DNA of 64,000 bases, from contig HG738139.1 in the NCBI GenBank assembly GCA_000499405.2, positions 5,542,616 through 5,606,615 of the forward strand. Reading direction: 5' to 3'. A model generated the notes under the pieces. It made no database searches. It had not been told where the DNA came from and saw only the letters and a list, made by a program, of their open reading frames with translations. A program made the translations under genes and the position numbers. This DNA comes from Onchocerca volvulus (Eukaryota > Nematoda > Chromadorea > Rhabditida > Onchocercidae). Shown here in pieces: positions 32,601 to 44,777 of the stretch. Numbering within the stretch: position 1 is the first letter of the stretch; each line of letters begins with the position of its first letter.

Positions 32601-35600
32601 ATCACCGAAAATGCATGTCCATTCTCATATGACTGCAAAAATTCATTAGTTCTGTTAATGTATAAAATAAGAAAGATACTGGCTTGTGTTCCAAAAGCTT
32701 CAAGTAAATCAAGATTTTTTGCTTTTTTGCTCCCGTTGGAAAATTCAATTCAGATGAAAAAAATACATTATTTGTAATCTGAAATTATGAAGGTCATGGA
32801 ATAGGTCGACAGAGCATAGATAAATCTGTTACATTCGGCATGCGAAAGCTATAAATTTTGAAGACAAAAAATTTTACGTTAAAAATATCAATATAGAACC
32901 TTATATGCAACGAAATCATCCTGAACTGAAATATTATCACTCAACGTTGAATTCATCAGTTCTGTTAAAGGCAAACAGGTTTTCGTTACCAGCCATGCAT
33001 CAATCGGTACTTTTTTTGCCAACCGAATTTCCTCTTCTTCGTCTAATTCAATTCCTGCAAATGAACTTTTTTTCTATATATATATATATATATATATAAA
33101 AAGAGGGCAATGAATGGAAAGATTAATTCTTCCCACAAGAGAGAAAGAATAAAATCACTCATTACTGCTCTTTCCGAAAAAATGATCAAATGACAAGGTC
33201 GATTCCAAATTAAAAAAAAAAAAAAGCGAACAATTGGTCAAAATACAAAAACTATTTCATTCAGAAAGTCCAGAATAAAACAAGTAACAAACCGTTATGG
33301 GTAAATGCCTCAAGAAATGACGAAAAATTCTGCCGTCTGTAGTTTTCTTGAGAATTTGTTTCATTATCTGAAAATCTTAACAATCAATAATATCTTAAAT
33401 AATCATTGAATACATAAGAATTTTTATAAAAATCTTTAATGGACAATCTTTCCCCTATTAAGAAAAGAAATGAGTAAGATAATATAGAAAGCTCATATTA
33501 ACTTACTATTTTCAGATTAAAGAAATTTCTGCTATATAAAATTACCAATGGTATGAGGAATAAGAACAAAGAATTAGAGATTACTGATGAGTGATTATAA
33601 CAGATGGAAAAAGATTTAATCAGCTACATTCAACTAACCAATTTTCTCAATTTCTGATAAACTGAAGACACCGACCACAGGACATCAATCATAAGGATTG
33701 ATAAAAAATTTCTCAAAAAATTATGAACAAATAATTGTGTTATCGAATGATTAAAAGTTATTTGAAATAAAAAGCACCAGTTTTTGCATTCAGTGTTGAG
33801 AAATCTGTATCATGGGCTTCCCTCGCTTCATTCATTGCAATGATATCTGCAAAAAAAATATTGAAATAAAAGGTTATTTTTTAGAAAATAAACCAGAGAT
33901 AGCGCGAAATATTATCCAGAATTCAAAATAATAATATAGAAAATACACCGTGAGAAATAAAAAAATAAATTCCAAGAATATTCCATAAATTGGTATAGTA
34001 TGATTAACGATTTATTCACTCTTAAAACCAAGGAATACCATAAGAGAAGTGAAACATACTCCAAGGTAGAATCATATCACGTCTGGATCTGATCAAAGTT
34101 GACTTATACAATATAGACAAAGCTTGAATCGCAGCTGGTAAAGGTTCAATTCGATCAGTAAAAAGTGGCAAGCTCCCAACCGCATCAATTACAGTTAATA
34201 CACGAAGAGTAATTGCCTAGAACAAAACAAGGTTCCATGAATAACAATAAGAATCAATCAATGATATATTCTTTCTGAAAGAAAAAACTAAAAACTGACA
34301 TTTCGTGAAAGCTTTGACTGAAATGAAATTCAAGAATATGAGATACCTGTTGCATAAGATTGATACGTTCTTGTATCCATTGGGATCCAAAACTAGCCCA
34401 CACTGATGCTAATGCCATTTGGCCTTCCTCTGATAAATTTGAGCACATTTTACATAGTGGTGTGAAGCCTACTTCGATAAATTCAAGCCATTGAATGAAT
34501 GGTAATTCGAATAGTAAACAAATAATATGTGTAATACCAGCTGGATCACGCTCCCAGGCTCGTTCATATTGTAGCTGAAAACTAGCTACTTGGCTAATTC
34601 ACAGGGTTAAACAAGAACAAAAAACAAATGACAAGGTTACAGAAAAAAGATTTCCTACAAGGATTTGAAAAAAAAAAAAAAAAAGAGGAAAGATATAAAC
34701 AATTAGAAGTGAGAGACGATTTGTTATCGGAAACTGACACTATATTATTCGGCTAGAATATTATATATATATATAAGTGAATTAATGACATAAACTCAAA
34801 GTTTGATTATTTTAAATTTTATAATATTCTGTCGAATACTGTAGTGTCATTATATATATATATATGAAGTTCTATTAAAATGTCAGAAATGTATTGACTT
34901 CAGAATACAAATCTCTACCTGGAAATCAATTATGCTACAAAGTTGAGCTACTGCACCCATCGCAGCATTTAAATAATTCTTATGTTCATCTGTTTCGATG
35001 AAAAGCAAACGAAAACAACGTCGTGCTGCATTTATATCCGTTGGTGATCTTAATTTAATCAAGTGATCAGTAAAGAATTCCCAAAAACTTGTGTGGAATT
35101 TTAAAATTATTGAAAAAGAATTTTAAAAAAATTAAAGAAAAACTAAAATTCAAAATAATTACTTTCCTTCCCGCAGTTGTGCAACAATTTTTGAAATCTC
35201 TTCTGCTGATTGTGTAGTTTTCTCCTGTAATATAAGCAATAATAAAAACATTTTAAAAATCAATTATAAAGTATGAATATGAGATGGAAAAGATCAACCA
35301 CAATAAAAGCACGCATAATTGAGTTTCCCTCCAGATAATTAATTAGTGTATTTTTGTTTTCAACTACCTCATTTATCCACCCATAATAATTGTAACTCTT
35401 CTGCGATGCATTGCTTGCATATTGAATATTACTTGAGTCAGAAGCTGATCTGCAAATAAGTATTTTTCTCTCTTTTTCTTCCTCAGTTTTCTAGAATATC
35501 TTTATCATTTTAAGAAAGAAGAAGAGGTACCTATTGCAAATTAGTCTCTCTCTAATTTTTGCAACAATCTGAATCTATCGCAAAGTGACGATGATAAAGA

Positions 35601-37611
35601 ATATACCTTGTAAGTTCATTTGCCAGCGTACGAGAAAACTGAATTTCAGCGGAGGTATCTGAATGAGAAGACTGAGTTATAGCCAATTCTAATTCACTGT
35701 TTATTCTTTCGCCACGACTATATTTTCGATCTATCTTCTCTTCCGTTTCTTTTTCTCCTGAGATGTTCATGCAATTTCAACAAAAACAGCGAATATTTTT
35801 TACAATTGGGTCAAGATTTCGGAATTCCATTATTTGGAATCCAGACAAAACAGTGAAATGGAAGAATTTTAATTAAAACCTTATCAAATAATAATTTACC
35901 GCAGCTAACAGTGATGCCAGAAGTATCTGTTTTAGTTCCCAACTGCAGTTCTCTACCATCCATATCAGCTTGTGCTCTTCGCTTACGCTGTGAAACTGAC
36001 TGTTGTTCAGTTGATGAACCCAATATCCCAGAATCGATTGCATTCTGCAATATTTGAAAGATATCTATCAAATAACTTAAAATCAAACCCCTTTTTTTTA
36101 AATTTCTTTATTAATCTTCTTTCAATTTCCATTTGTTCCTCATCATGTCCCTTCTTTCTAATTTTGTTTTAAATTTTTCCATTTAAAATTACCGGAAGAT
36201 ATTCAACAAGGAAAAATTACTCCATCTAATTGTGTCCGAAAATTGTTACTGCGAAATGAACCCAGCAGCGCTATACGACTACCTAATACACGTTCCAAAT
36301 AAGCTCTTATCCAATACCAATCATTCTCTGCTCGAGATTTTTCCAATAATTTTCTTACTGTTTCTTCATTTAGTGATTCCTGTGAATCTGCTGCTTCCAT
36401 TGTCAAAAATTCTATAAATTAGAAATTTACAAACTAATAAACCCAAAAATATCAACAAACTGCCGATTATAAGAAAAAAGCAACAAATAAGTTCTTACTA
36501 AAACATTAAAAAAAAATGATCAAAATATATAAAACATAAAAGACATTAAAATCTATTACTAAGTAAACTGAGAAGAATATCTAATGTGGAGACGATAAGT
36601 TCTAAGATATCAGATTAATTTAGAAATGACAAGAAAAATTAGCAATGGAAATAATGCAAAAAATAAGATTTTGGCGATGACTCATAAGCAATCATCCATA
36701 ATCGAAGAATATTTTTGATTCAGCTTATCAGTAAATAACAAAAATTTTCAACTTTTTTCATATACTTTTCATATATATACTTTTTTCACACATTTTTCTA
36801 TCATAGCACCAAAAATCTTCAAGAAAATAAAGAAATTGCAATTTACCCGGAAGTGGTTCACACAATCGTGCCTTATCTCGCAAACATATAATTGCTCGAG
36901 CTGCAGCCTCATTGCTCGTCAATTTGGGTAGTTTTCCAGATGCTGCACAGTTTTCGTTGGAACAGTACAATCGTCCACAACCAACTAGTAACTGGAATAG
37001 AGCAAATAAACAAAAATGAAATGGTTCCAAAAAAGGATTTTTTTTTGGAAAATGTTACTTGCAGATTAATTTTTCTAATAGTTCCGGTTCTACGTAACAT
37101 TTCGGTTTAAGTAGCTTAAATTTGAAAGTTTAAAAATGAATGAATTTCAACTTTCACACCAACAGAAAAGAAACTGAATAATTTGGCATCAACAAATAGT
37201 CAGAGAGAGAGAGAGAGAGAAATTGTCAAATTTTGCGATGAGTCGCTCTTTACCAGACTAATTTTTCTATTCACCATTTTTTCGAAATAAATGAGGGACA
37301 CCTTCGTCAAAGACTGAGGAAAGTGGCTCTATTTTTAAGGATTCCTTCTCATTATGTAAAATTCAACAAAAAGTGCAGAAAAAAAGTGATCGGTCGAAAG
37401 ACAGCATATTATATAAGATAGAACAGAAAATCCATAAATTTTTTTTTAATTAAAGAAATTGAAGAATCAAACAATTTGTTTTAATTAAAGTGAAATCTTA
37501 ATAAAAGGAATAGTTGACCTGTTTATGATATTTCCCAATAGCTATTTTCATGGTCTGTGAAGGCCCACGCCGACGAGTATCATCATGTTTTCGTTCATTA
37601 GATTCATTCAT
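29610..37611 (-). CDS. UBE3A: UBE3A/E6AP orthologue: HECT-type E3 ubiquitin-protein ligase with AZUL zinc finger, 21 exons
   Basis: Exons, 5' to 3': 37519-37611, 36847-36991, 36221-36411, 35900-36044, 35607-35757, 35368-35449, 35163-35224, 34919-35087, 34347-34574, 34060-34216, 33778-33846, 33293-33367, 32900-33054, 32414-32632, 31878-32022, 31392-31597, 31116-31280, 30633-30788, 30286-30360, 30048-30190 and 29610-29730. Phases close, giving 983 aa (human isoforms about 852-875). The AZUL zinc finger has Cys36, Cys41, Cys46 and Cys75 with human-like C-x4-C-x4-C-x28-C spacing. Residues 90-130 match the UBE3A helical region ([12 protein letters not shown]). Residues 144-269 are a hydrophilic, poorly conserved insert. 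The HECT domain runs from about 630 to 983, with [25 protein letters not shown] and HTCYN. Cys951 is the expected thioester cysteine, 32 residues from the end as in human E6AP, and a Phe lies four residues from the C-terminus. It would transfer ubiquitin from an E2 to substrates. The exon 8 acceptor is AAG rather than CAG, and the exon 3 acceptor (tatag) is weak; both are the least certain borders. Confidence 0.96.
33075..33098. repeat. (TA)n microsatellite in UBE3A intron 12
   Basis: A perfect TA dinucleotide run about 20 nt upstream of the exon 13 acceptor region of the minus-strand gene. Confidence 0.8.
34735..34849. repeat. Imperfect 115-bp foldback (MITE-like or hairpin) in UBE3A intron 8
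   Basis: Arms 34735-34764 and 34821-34849 are imperfect inverted copies of about 29 nt. Their outer ends TGACACTA and TAGTGTCA are perfectly complementary, and ATAATATTCT pairs with AGAATATTAT. The loop is about 56 nt. TA runs lie inside the left arm's loop side and just outside the right arm. No target-site duplication is evident. It lies between UBE3A exons 9 and 8 and would be transcribed within the intron. Confidence 0.5.
37202..37221. repeat. (AG)n microsatellite in UBE3A intron 1
   Basis: A perfect run of about ten AG dinucleotides within the first intron (36992-37518). On the transcribed strand it reads as a CT tract. Confidence 0.85.
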
Positions 37612-37653
37612 TTTGAGAAGAAAAAACCAACAACGTATTCTATCCTTCCTAAG

Positions 37654-37680
37654 AGTCACTTCCGGTTCCGGATCCGGAAA
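37654..37680 (-). promoter_or_regulatory. ETS-like site and 14-nt palindrome upstream of the UBE3A start codon
   Basis: Read on the minus strand, 37657-37667 is AACCGGAAGTG, a full match to the ETS/GABP consensus ACCGGAAGTG, about 46-56 bp before the ATG at 37611. It adjoins the perfect palindrome TTCCGGATCCGGAA (37666-37679), which carries two more GGAA cores facing each other. The G+C content contrasts with the surrounding A+T-rich DNA. Proximity to the start suggests a core promoter element for a broadly expressed gene. The function is inferred; the motif match is direct. Confidence 0.45.
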
Positions 37681-37721
37681 ACAATCAATGTAAAATCACT
37701 TCCAGACACAAGAACTAAGAA

Positions 37722-37763
37722 AACACACACATGCACACATACACATACACATACACATACACC
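37722..37763 (+). repeat. CA-rich microsatellite (ACACAT hexamer) in the UBE3A 5' flank
   Basis: A run of CA dinucleotides passes into about four tandem ACACAT hexamers, starting about 110 bp upstream of the UBE3A ATG. It is a simple sequence repeat and may vary in length between individuals. Confidence 0.85.
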
Positions 37764-38455
37764 GATACTTATGTATACTCGTACTCGAAAATCGTTATTA
37801 CAATACAGTATCCCAAGTTTCGTTTCGAAACTTATTTTAAATTAAAATTGAGTTGAAAATGTATGCACACCGTTAGATCAATGATTTCGATTTAAAAGTG
37901 ATTAGATTTCGAAAATTTGAATCCTAAACTTTCACATTATATGAAGTTTCGAGGACTTTGTTTCTCTCATATTACTGACAAGTTGCTTTTTTCAATAGAA
38001 AAGTTCCGAGATATACTCGAGAAGGGCGGTTGACACTGACCGTGTCAACGATCATTCAATTCAAAATGTGAAAATATGTATCTGTGCGTATGCGTGTACA
38101 TGATATGGCAAGAAAAACTGCATATTGAGATTTAATTTGACGATTTCTTATTTAGTACTAATGTACGATAAAATGCAAGATTCTTTTTTGTTTGATTGAT
38201 CATAAATTTCAAGTAGTAAATTTCCGAGAGTTAAATTTGTATATTTGACATTTGTTAGGGGAAAAACTGGGAAATTGGACTCCACCACACGTTGCCACAG
38301 AATTCGAACTGTTGCTACTGCTATAGTGCAACACCGAACTTGAACTCTAACTTCAAATCCTGTCCTTTTAAATCCTCTCGGGGCTTCTCCCTTTGTCTTA
38401 TCTCCATTGTGTCGCTGAGTGGTTGGCCTCATTTTATTTATCTGTGAATCGAAAC

Positions 38456-38568
38456 GTTTTGGCGGTAAACATGTTTGTCCTTTTTTTATCCCGTTATCTG
38501 TGAGGTGAACATGTTTATTCTTTTGGCAGTAAATATGTTTGTCCTTTTGGCGGTAAACATGTTCATCG
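38456..38568 (+). promoter_or_regulatory. Cluster of short repeats carrying forkhead-like motifs
   Basis: Four related units occur here, the last two in direct tandem with a period of about 24 nt (TTTTGGCxGTAAAyATGTT). Each carries a forkhead-type heptamer: GTAAACA 38465-38471, GTGAACA 38505-38511, GTAAATA 38529-38535, GTAAACA 38553-38559. Three of the four fit RYAAAYA. Several are followed by TGTTT, making AAACATGTTT palindromes readable on both strands. The cluster lies between the minus-strand UBE3A start and the possible plus-strand gene, so it could serve either. The regulatory role is inference. A 143-codon minus-strand frame crosses it but shows no known domain. Confidence 0.4.
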
Positions 38569-39016
38569 TCCCTTTGCAACTATATCATGCCAGTTGGCCT
38601 TGAGCACTCCGTATCTAGAATGATTGTCGCGGCGCTATTTACATTCGAGTCTTCTCTTGTCACAGATGTGACAAGTAAAGAAAAAGTAGGTATCAATAAA
38701 ATGAAAATGTTATTATTTTTGACACAACGTTTCAAATTTTTCATCGATAGCTTTAAAATTTTTTCTATTCATACAGATTGTATCGGCTTGCACTACTTTC
38801 ATTAGCAGAGTAAGTGCACTTCAATTATTTGACTTTTTTTCATGAGATCAATCATAGTTTCTTATAATTCAACATCCCATAACTCAACGATATTTACAAT
38901 TTTCCCATTGAATTTCTAATGAATTTCTGTAGTCAAAAAAAATATCGCTGTTTTACTGAAACTATCTTATTTACTTACAGTGAAAAAAAAAGGACAGTGG
39001 GACAAGAAATGTGCAT

Positions 39017-40433
39017 ATGCAGAGACTTATTGAACTCGAACTTTTTACCAAATTAACCGAAATGGATTCGAGATCATTTGAACTGATCAATAATATGCTT
39101 TTTGCAATAATCGTTCGTGCAAACAAAATAAGTTTCTGTTTTTTCCTATTTTAAAAATAAAAAAAATTAAAAAAAAAGAGGTACAGATTATTACATTTAT
39201 ATTTGCAGATGAAATTAATTATTTGTTCCATAATAATAAAAAATATTATTTAGAGACTGCTAAAGTAATTTCAGTTAACTAAAGGCGCAAATATCTGTTC
39301 TATCAATACAAAATCATTATTATTACTGGAAATAATAACGACTTATTATCATAATTACTCAAAATAATAGCAACAAACATTTAGCATATATTTCGGAAAT
39401 GGACGAGTTCAATTTGAATTCAAAACAACATTTTAATTCCATACGTCTCAAATAAATCCAAAAGATATTTCTGCAAAAAACTGGATATCTTCGATAGTGA
39501 TACTATTTTAGAGTGTCAATCATTATATTCAATCTTTTTCAAAACGAGAATTTGAATTAAGTTATTTGAATTGATTCTGAATGAATTTATTGGTTGGTAA
39601 AAAGAAGATTTATAAGACGAAGTGGAAACCAGGAAAACACTAAATGCAAATAATTATTAATGAAAAAAGTTTGCAGGAAATCAAAAAATTATGATAAAAT
39701 TTACAGGACTTACAGGAAATTGCCGAAGTTAAAAAATAAATAAATAAATATACATGTACATTCATTTATTCATTTATATTTATATCTATTTATCTATCTA
39801 TAAATATATTTATTTTTTTTTTTTTAAAGAAAGTTATGAGAAAAAAAGTCAGTGTATGAGATATTTTGGTGTCTAAAAAACAAGGATTTGGATAAGACAT
39901 CAGTAGATGTTACTTCATCTGATCAATTTCATAATTTCCTTCAAAATTTAATTGATGAATCTTCGAGTGACGAGTTTATTCTATTTTACATCATAGTTCT
40001 AAGGGTAACGCAGATCGAAATTTGGGTCGATTTCCAGAAAATGAAAGTAAGGTTGACAAACTGAATTTTTTTTGCTCTTTAACCTTAGAGTTGGTCTTTT
40101 AAATAAATAGCTATGAAACTCTAAGACTTTTTTCACATTATTTAATGACTACATCTATAAAAGAAGAACTGCCCTAAATTAAATTGAGATTACAAAATTT
40201 ATACTTGCTGATTGGATTGATCGAATATTTTAGTAAAATTATTTCATGTAAAATTTATATAATCAAAAAAAATTAAATTCTGCTTTTCCAATCTAACTCA
40301 TATTCCTTCTCATAGATGTAAATCGTTGACTTCTCAACTGAATATGAACTCAAATAGCAAAGGTGGAAATTTGACACGAAGAAAGCATACTCAATCAAGG
40401 TTGACAATCATGCATAACGAGTGGAAAAGATGA
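39017..40433 (+). CDS. Possible unrecognised multi-exon gene (about 178 aa), divergent from UBE3A
   Basis: Five coding-like exons join with consistent phases: 39017-39131, 39209-39264, 39512-39560, 39853-40051 and 40316-40433 (TGA). The ATG at 39017 (MQRLIELELFTKL) follows a good acceptor, TTTACTTACAG, at 38980, which could be a trans-splice site. Exon 2 has a strong TTTGCAG acceptor. The predicted product is helical and charged in the middle (SSDQFHNFLQNLIDESSSDEF) and basic at the C-terminus (GGNLTRRKHTQSR). The fourth exon's acceptor and its donor (GTTGAC) are weak. No family is recognised; a faint RGS-like look in exon 4 is not enough to call. Two more phase-0 segments upstream (38587-38685 with ATG, and 38777-38809 with donor GTAAGT) could be earlier exons or coincidence. 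No AATAAA was noticed just downstream. It may be a real small gene or a chance series of open stretches. Confidence 0.35.
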
Positions 40434-43400
40434 ATGCATATTTTTATAATTAATTTTATTTACGAACGAGAAGATGGGCTAAGATGTTCCTTTATCATCC
40501 AGACATCATTTTTGATATTATTTGAAATGAGAGATTTGGTCGTTGGTCAATTCTCTTTTTTCTCTCTCTATCAATTTTATCAACAACTGATTATTCACTG
40601 TCTTGGATTCTAGCTATTTACCAGTCTGCTATATATATATATATCATTGCAGAATTTGAAATTTTGGAAATCATAGCCTTTCCTTTGCAGGACTTCTCTT
40701 CAATTGTTTGACATCTATTTGTTTGCAATGTTTTTCATCTTAATCTTATTTTAGACCACAAGGCATACCAAATGCTTACTTTTATTATTGATTAAAAAAT
40801 TTCAACTGAATTTAAAATATGTCATATAAGGTATTTCTTATTTCTCATCCTTTTCCATTTAACAATTAAATCAATGCTTTGATCATTTTACATTTTAAGC
40901 TTCTTTTGCGAATGTATTTTCCTTTTTTCTTTTTTTTTTTTTTGTGGTGAAAAGTTTTTGTCTATTATCTTTCATTTGTAATTTGATAATTTTGACTTTT
41001 TCCTAATAAATTTTGTCATGCAACTAATTATTTGAAAATATCAACAATTACTCGATAACATCAGCATAAAATTAAGAGAATAATTCGTTCTGAAATTTTT
41101 GATTATAGCCGAGATATCAATCTACTTTCTTCAAATATCATTACCGTCAAATGCTATTATAATTTGGCTTTTCAGTATTATTCATCGTTCTTTATACTTT
41201 ATAGTAAGATAGTATAAACAGTCGTTACAGTTGCATTTCTTTGTTAAAATAAGGAATTTTATGCAGAATGCAGAAAGAAAGTAGCGAATGGTCGTCAAGA
41301 GAAGTTTGCAGGAAAATTGTTCAAATTTGAATTCATTTGAATTGTTTTGCTATTTAATCCTCAAAAAACTAACTCTCAATAATGTGAGTCAAACTAGTAG
41401 CGGCGATTTGGTGATATGTAATAGTTCGGACTTGAAACTTGCTTAAGACTGACTCTTCGACTATCCAAGTTTAGTTTGTAGTAGTAATGAAATGATTGTA
41501 CGAGTTTGTGAGGAACAGTTGTTATCATATGCTTCTAAACTAACTCCTTTCATTCGCGTCTTTATTCACTCAAATTTTTTTTATTTTAAAAAAAAATTCA
41601 AATAATAACATAAGGGACTGTTTTGATTTCATTTCGTTCATTTTTTATTTACTTCTCAATTCAGCAGGTTAATTTGGTAAAATTATTTCATGAGTTTACT
41701 TATTCTGAACTGTTTATGAAAATTTAGTTTCATCAATTTTAAAAAAGTTTTTGATGATCAAAGTCCAAAATATTTGCTATTTGCCATTCGAAAATTCGAA
41801 TGATAAATATTTTTATTTTCTTTTTAAACAATTACTTTTTACTTCCTGAAAAAATACACACACTTTCAACTGGAAAAATTTTAATGATTTCGGAGGAATC
41901 TACAAAAGAGAATAGTTTTTTGGATTGTGTAAAAAAAAAAAAGATAGTTCTACTCCTGCATATTTTTGAAAATTAATAGCTGCGTGCTGTGAATTATGAT
42001 AAAGCTATCAATTTGGGAGTGCAAACAATCTGACAAACTTTTTAGGAAGACCAGGCGTAAAAAGAAGCCTTCATTCATTCCATCGAGACCTTCTCCTCCA
42101 GTTCCTCTTTAATATTTCTTCTCGGCACCGTTCAAAGTGTAAATTACAATATAATGCTTTCATTTTACTGATATTATCATTACTGATATTGTCATTCCAG
42201 AAAATTCATCAAACTTGAAGAGAATGAAGAGAAACTATCTACTTTTTCTTTTTTTCATACAAGCTTCACATATTCATTCAACTACTCGTTAATCCGTTTA
42301 AGAAAATATGATGACCTCTTTTGCTTTGGTACTAAAAATCTGTTCATTATCAATCTTCTGCAATGATAGATAGAGATGAAGAAGTTCCTTGATCTTGGAT
42401 AATTTGAAAACTGCAAAAGAAAACAAGATGTTTTATTATCAATGTTACTGATAACATCATTTGATTCGAGCTTCTTTTTTCTATTCTAATTGAAATTTAT
42501 CAAGTTGCATCGCTAAAAATATGTTTAATGATAAATGTACATATCTCTCGCTGGTATAAAATTTTGAAAATGGATAACCTTGAATTTGTCAACTACGTTC
42601 TTTCACACAGACAATAAAAAGTATACAAAGCAATTGAACAAAGGAAAAAACTAAAGGAAAAAAAAAATTCGTCTCATTAACGAAAATTATCACCGATTCA
42701 TTTTACAAATTTTTTTGAAATTGACGAGAAAATTTGTTAACAATTTGGACGATAATGAATGTTTAGGAACGATGGCAACGATACTGATGGAGTATACGGT
42801 TGAAACCTTCCCTTTTGTTTTCAAAAAATTTTTACATCTTTATTACAATTTTTTCACTTTACTTTCTTTACTATTGAGAACTTTTCAATCAATACTAGCA
42901 AGCTTTTTGCGAAATAGACAAATGAAGAGAGAAAAAAGACAATTGTGGCTCATTATAGTTCAGGAATTTACTTGCAAGTATTCTAAATTTTCATAAAATT
43001 TGGCTCGGAGCACATCAGATACTTTGTTATCATGCATTTTTGTGATTTCTGCAGGCAACATGATAAATCATTGTAGTCTGAGATGGGAGAGAAACTATTG
43101 TAAGACTGTTTTTAGTATAAAATTATAATATCACGAAAGAATATATTTGTTACTATAGATATGTTTAATTAACCGGATAGTCGCATTAGTCCTTTGATTA
43201 AATCATTGATAACAAAATTTCTTTATGAACCTTCTTCCGTGTAACTTTGCCGTCTAATATCTTCTATCGATGTTGAGGAAGGTGTACGATCCGTCAAAAT
43301 AATGTCTATTGATTTGATTTATAATATGCCATAACATTGATGACAAACAATAATATTTTATCATTGTTGATAAATCAAAATGCATCTTTTCTTTTCATAA

Positions 43401-44118
43401 CACGTGGCAGGTGGTGCCCTAAAAATGTTTTTCAAAGAAAAGAAATCTATAGATCAAATTAATTCCCTAAGAATGATCATCATTTCATGCATCTAAATAT
43501 ATACCATACAAATCAGATTTACTTCACTGAAAAAAATATGATCGATCGTCCTTCTCTCATTAAACTAATTTTTTTTTTCAAATTTTTATCAGTAAATTGA
43601 TTCTGTAATAGTCATCATTTTTGGGTCTGAAACCAGTTGAAGGATGCATTGATTTACAAACTCCTACTGGTTTCTTTTTATTCTTTTGTTGACAAGTCTA
43701 ACTAGTATGGAAATAATACATTATCTTATCTATCGTATCAGTATAGTAAATGTTGAAATGTTGTTCTTTGTCTAAATATTTTAAAGTCAGCCATATTTTA
43801 GTAATCAATTTTCTATTTGTTGCCATTTTTGTTATTGTTCATTTATTTATCAGGTAAAGGAAATGAGAAAAGTATTAGGAAGTTTTTAGAAGCATTAGGA
43901 TTGAATCATTGAGTGATATTATTGGAATTGCTTGGTCTTTCCCATACGATTCATTATTTTTTCAAGTTTATTATTGAATTTTTTTTTTCAGGTTCATTCT
44001 TTTTTTTTTTTCAATTATTGCAAAACGACAGGTGTAGAGAAAAAAATGATGGCACAACAATTCTCCATTAATTTCGGAAGGTCGCGTATAATCACAACAC
44101 TGATTGTTTGATTTTCAG

Positions 44119-44777
44119 GTCGAGGTGGTTCCTAGCACTAAGGATGTCAACCCACAAATTAGAGTGTATCTCTTGAAAATTAGAACATCCATTAATTAGT
44201 TTCTTCTCATTCGTCCTTTTTTTGTCACCTTTAAAGTACCTCTGACCTCTGAATTGACAAGTAAACTATGCAGCACTGATAACAGATAGTCGAGTATAAT
44301 CTGAGGTTTCACAAGTATCACCGAACTTAGAATGTCTCTGTATATCGTACATTTCTCTGTTTGTTACAGCGAAATATGGAGGTCATCGTCAGTGATAACA
44401 TGGATACAATAGATTCATGAAACGTCACTAACATCATCATTATTGACGTTATAATCATGATTGCCATCGAATTGTCACTACATTATCATTATCGTCATCG
44501 GCATCATTATCAGCATTTACATCACAATCATTATTATTACCATTGTAGTTTGAAGTTAGTCTCAAAATCATTCTTTTGCATTATTTTTTACTTTCAGGAT
44601 TTATTCTTACGAACTTTAACAAGGCGTCAATTGAGTACAGCAACCACTGTTCTGTTCTTTGTTCATTTTAATTCAATTTCAAAAAATTATCAAATTTGCA
44701 ATCAAATATCCTTGTATAGATGTGGGTTGGCACGGGAAGACACTATGGCACAAACTGAGCAACTTCCTATAATATAA
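44119..44777 (+). other. Possible exon pair, unrecognised
   Basis: After a TTTTCAG acceptor, 44119-44163 reads VEVVPSTKDVNPQIR to a GTGTAT donor. After CTTTCAG, 44598-44777 reads DLFLRTLTRRQLSTATT and on to a stop, in a compatible phase. No start exon or family was found. This is weak evidence only. Confidence 0.15.

Noticed and set aside
36758..37030. 90-codon frame reading [13 protein letters not shown] into the AZUL exon
   Set aside because: Its start is intronic. The AZUL exon begins at 36991 after a TTCCAG acceptor and joins in phase to the [11 protein letters not shown] end of exon 1, matching the UBE3A N-terminus.
38148..38579. 143-codon minus-strand frame upstream of UBE3A
   Set aside because: Its N-terminal part translates the short TTTTGGC/GTAAACA repeats and no domain is recognised. 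A regulatory interval explains the composition better.
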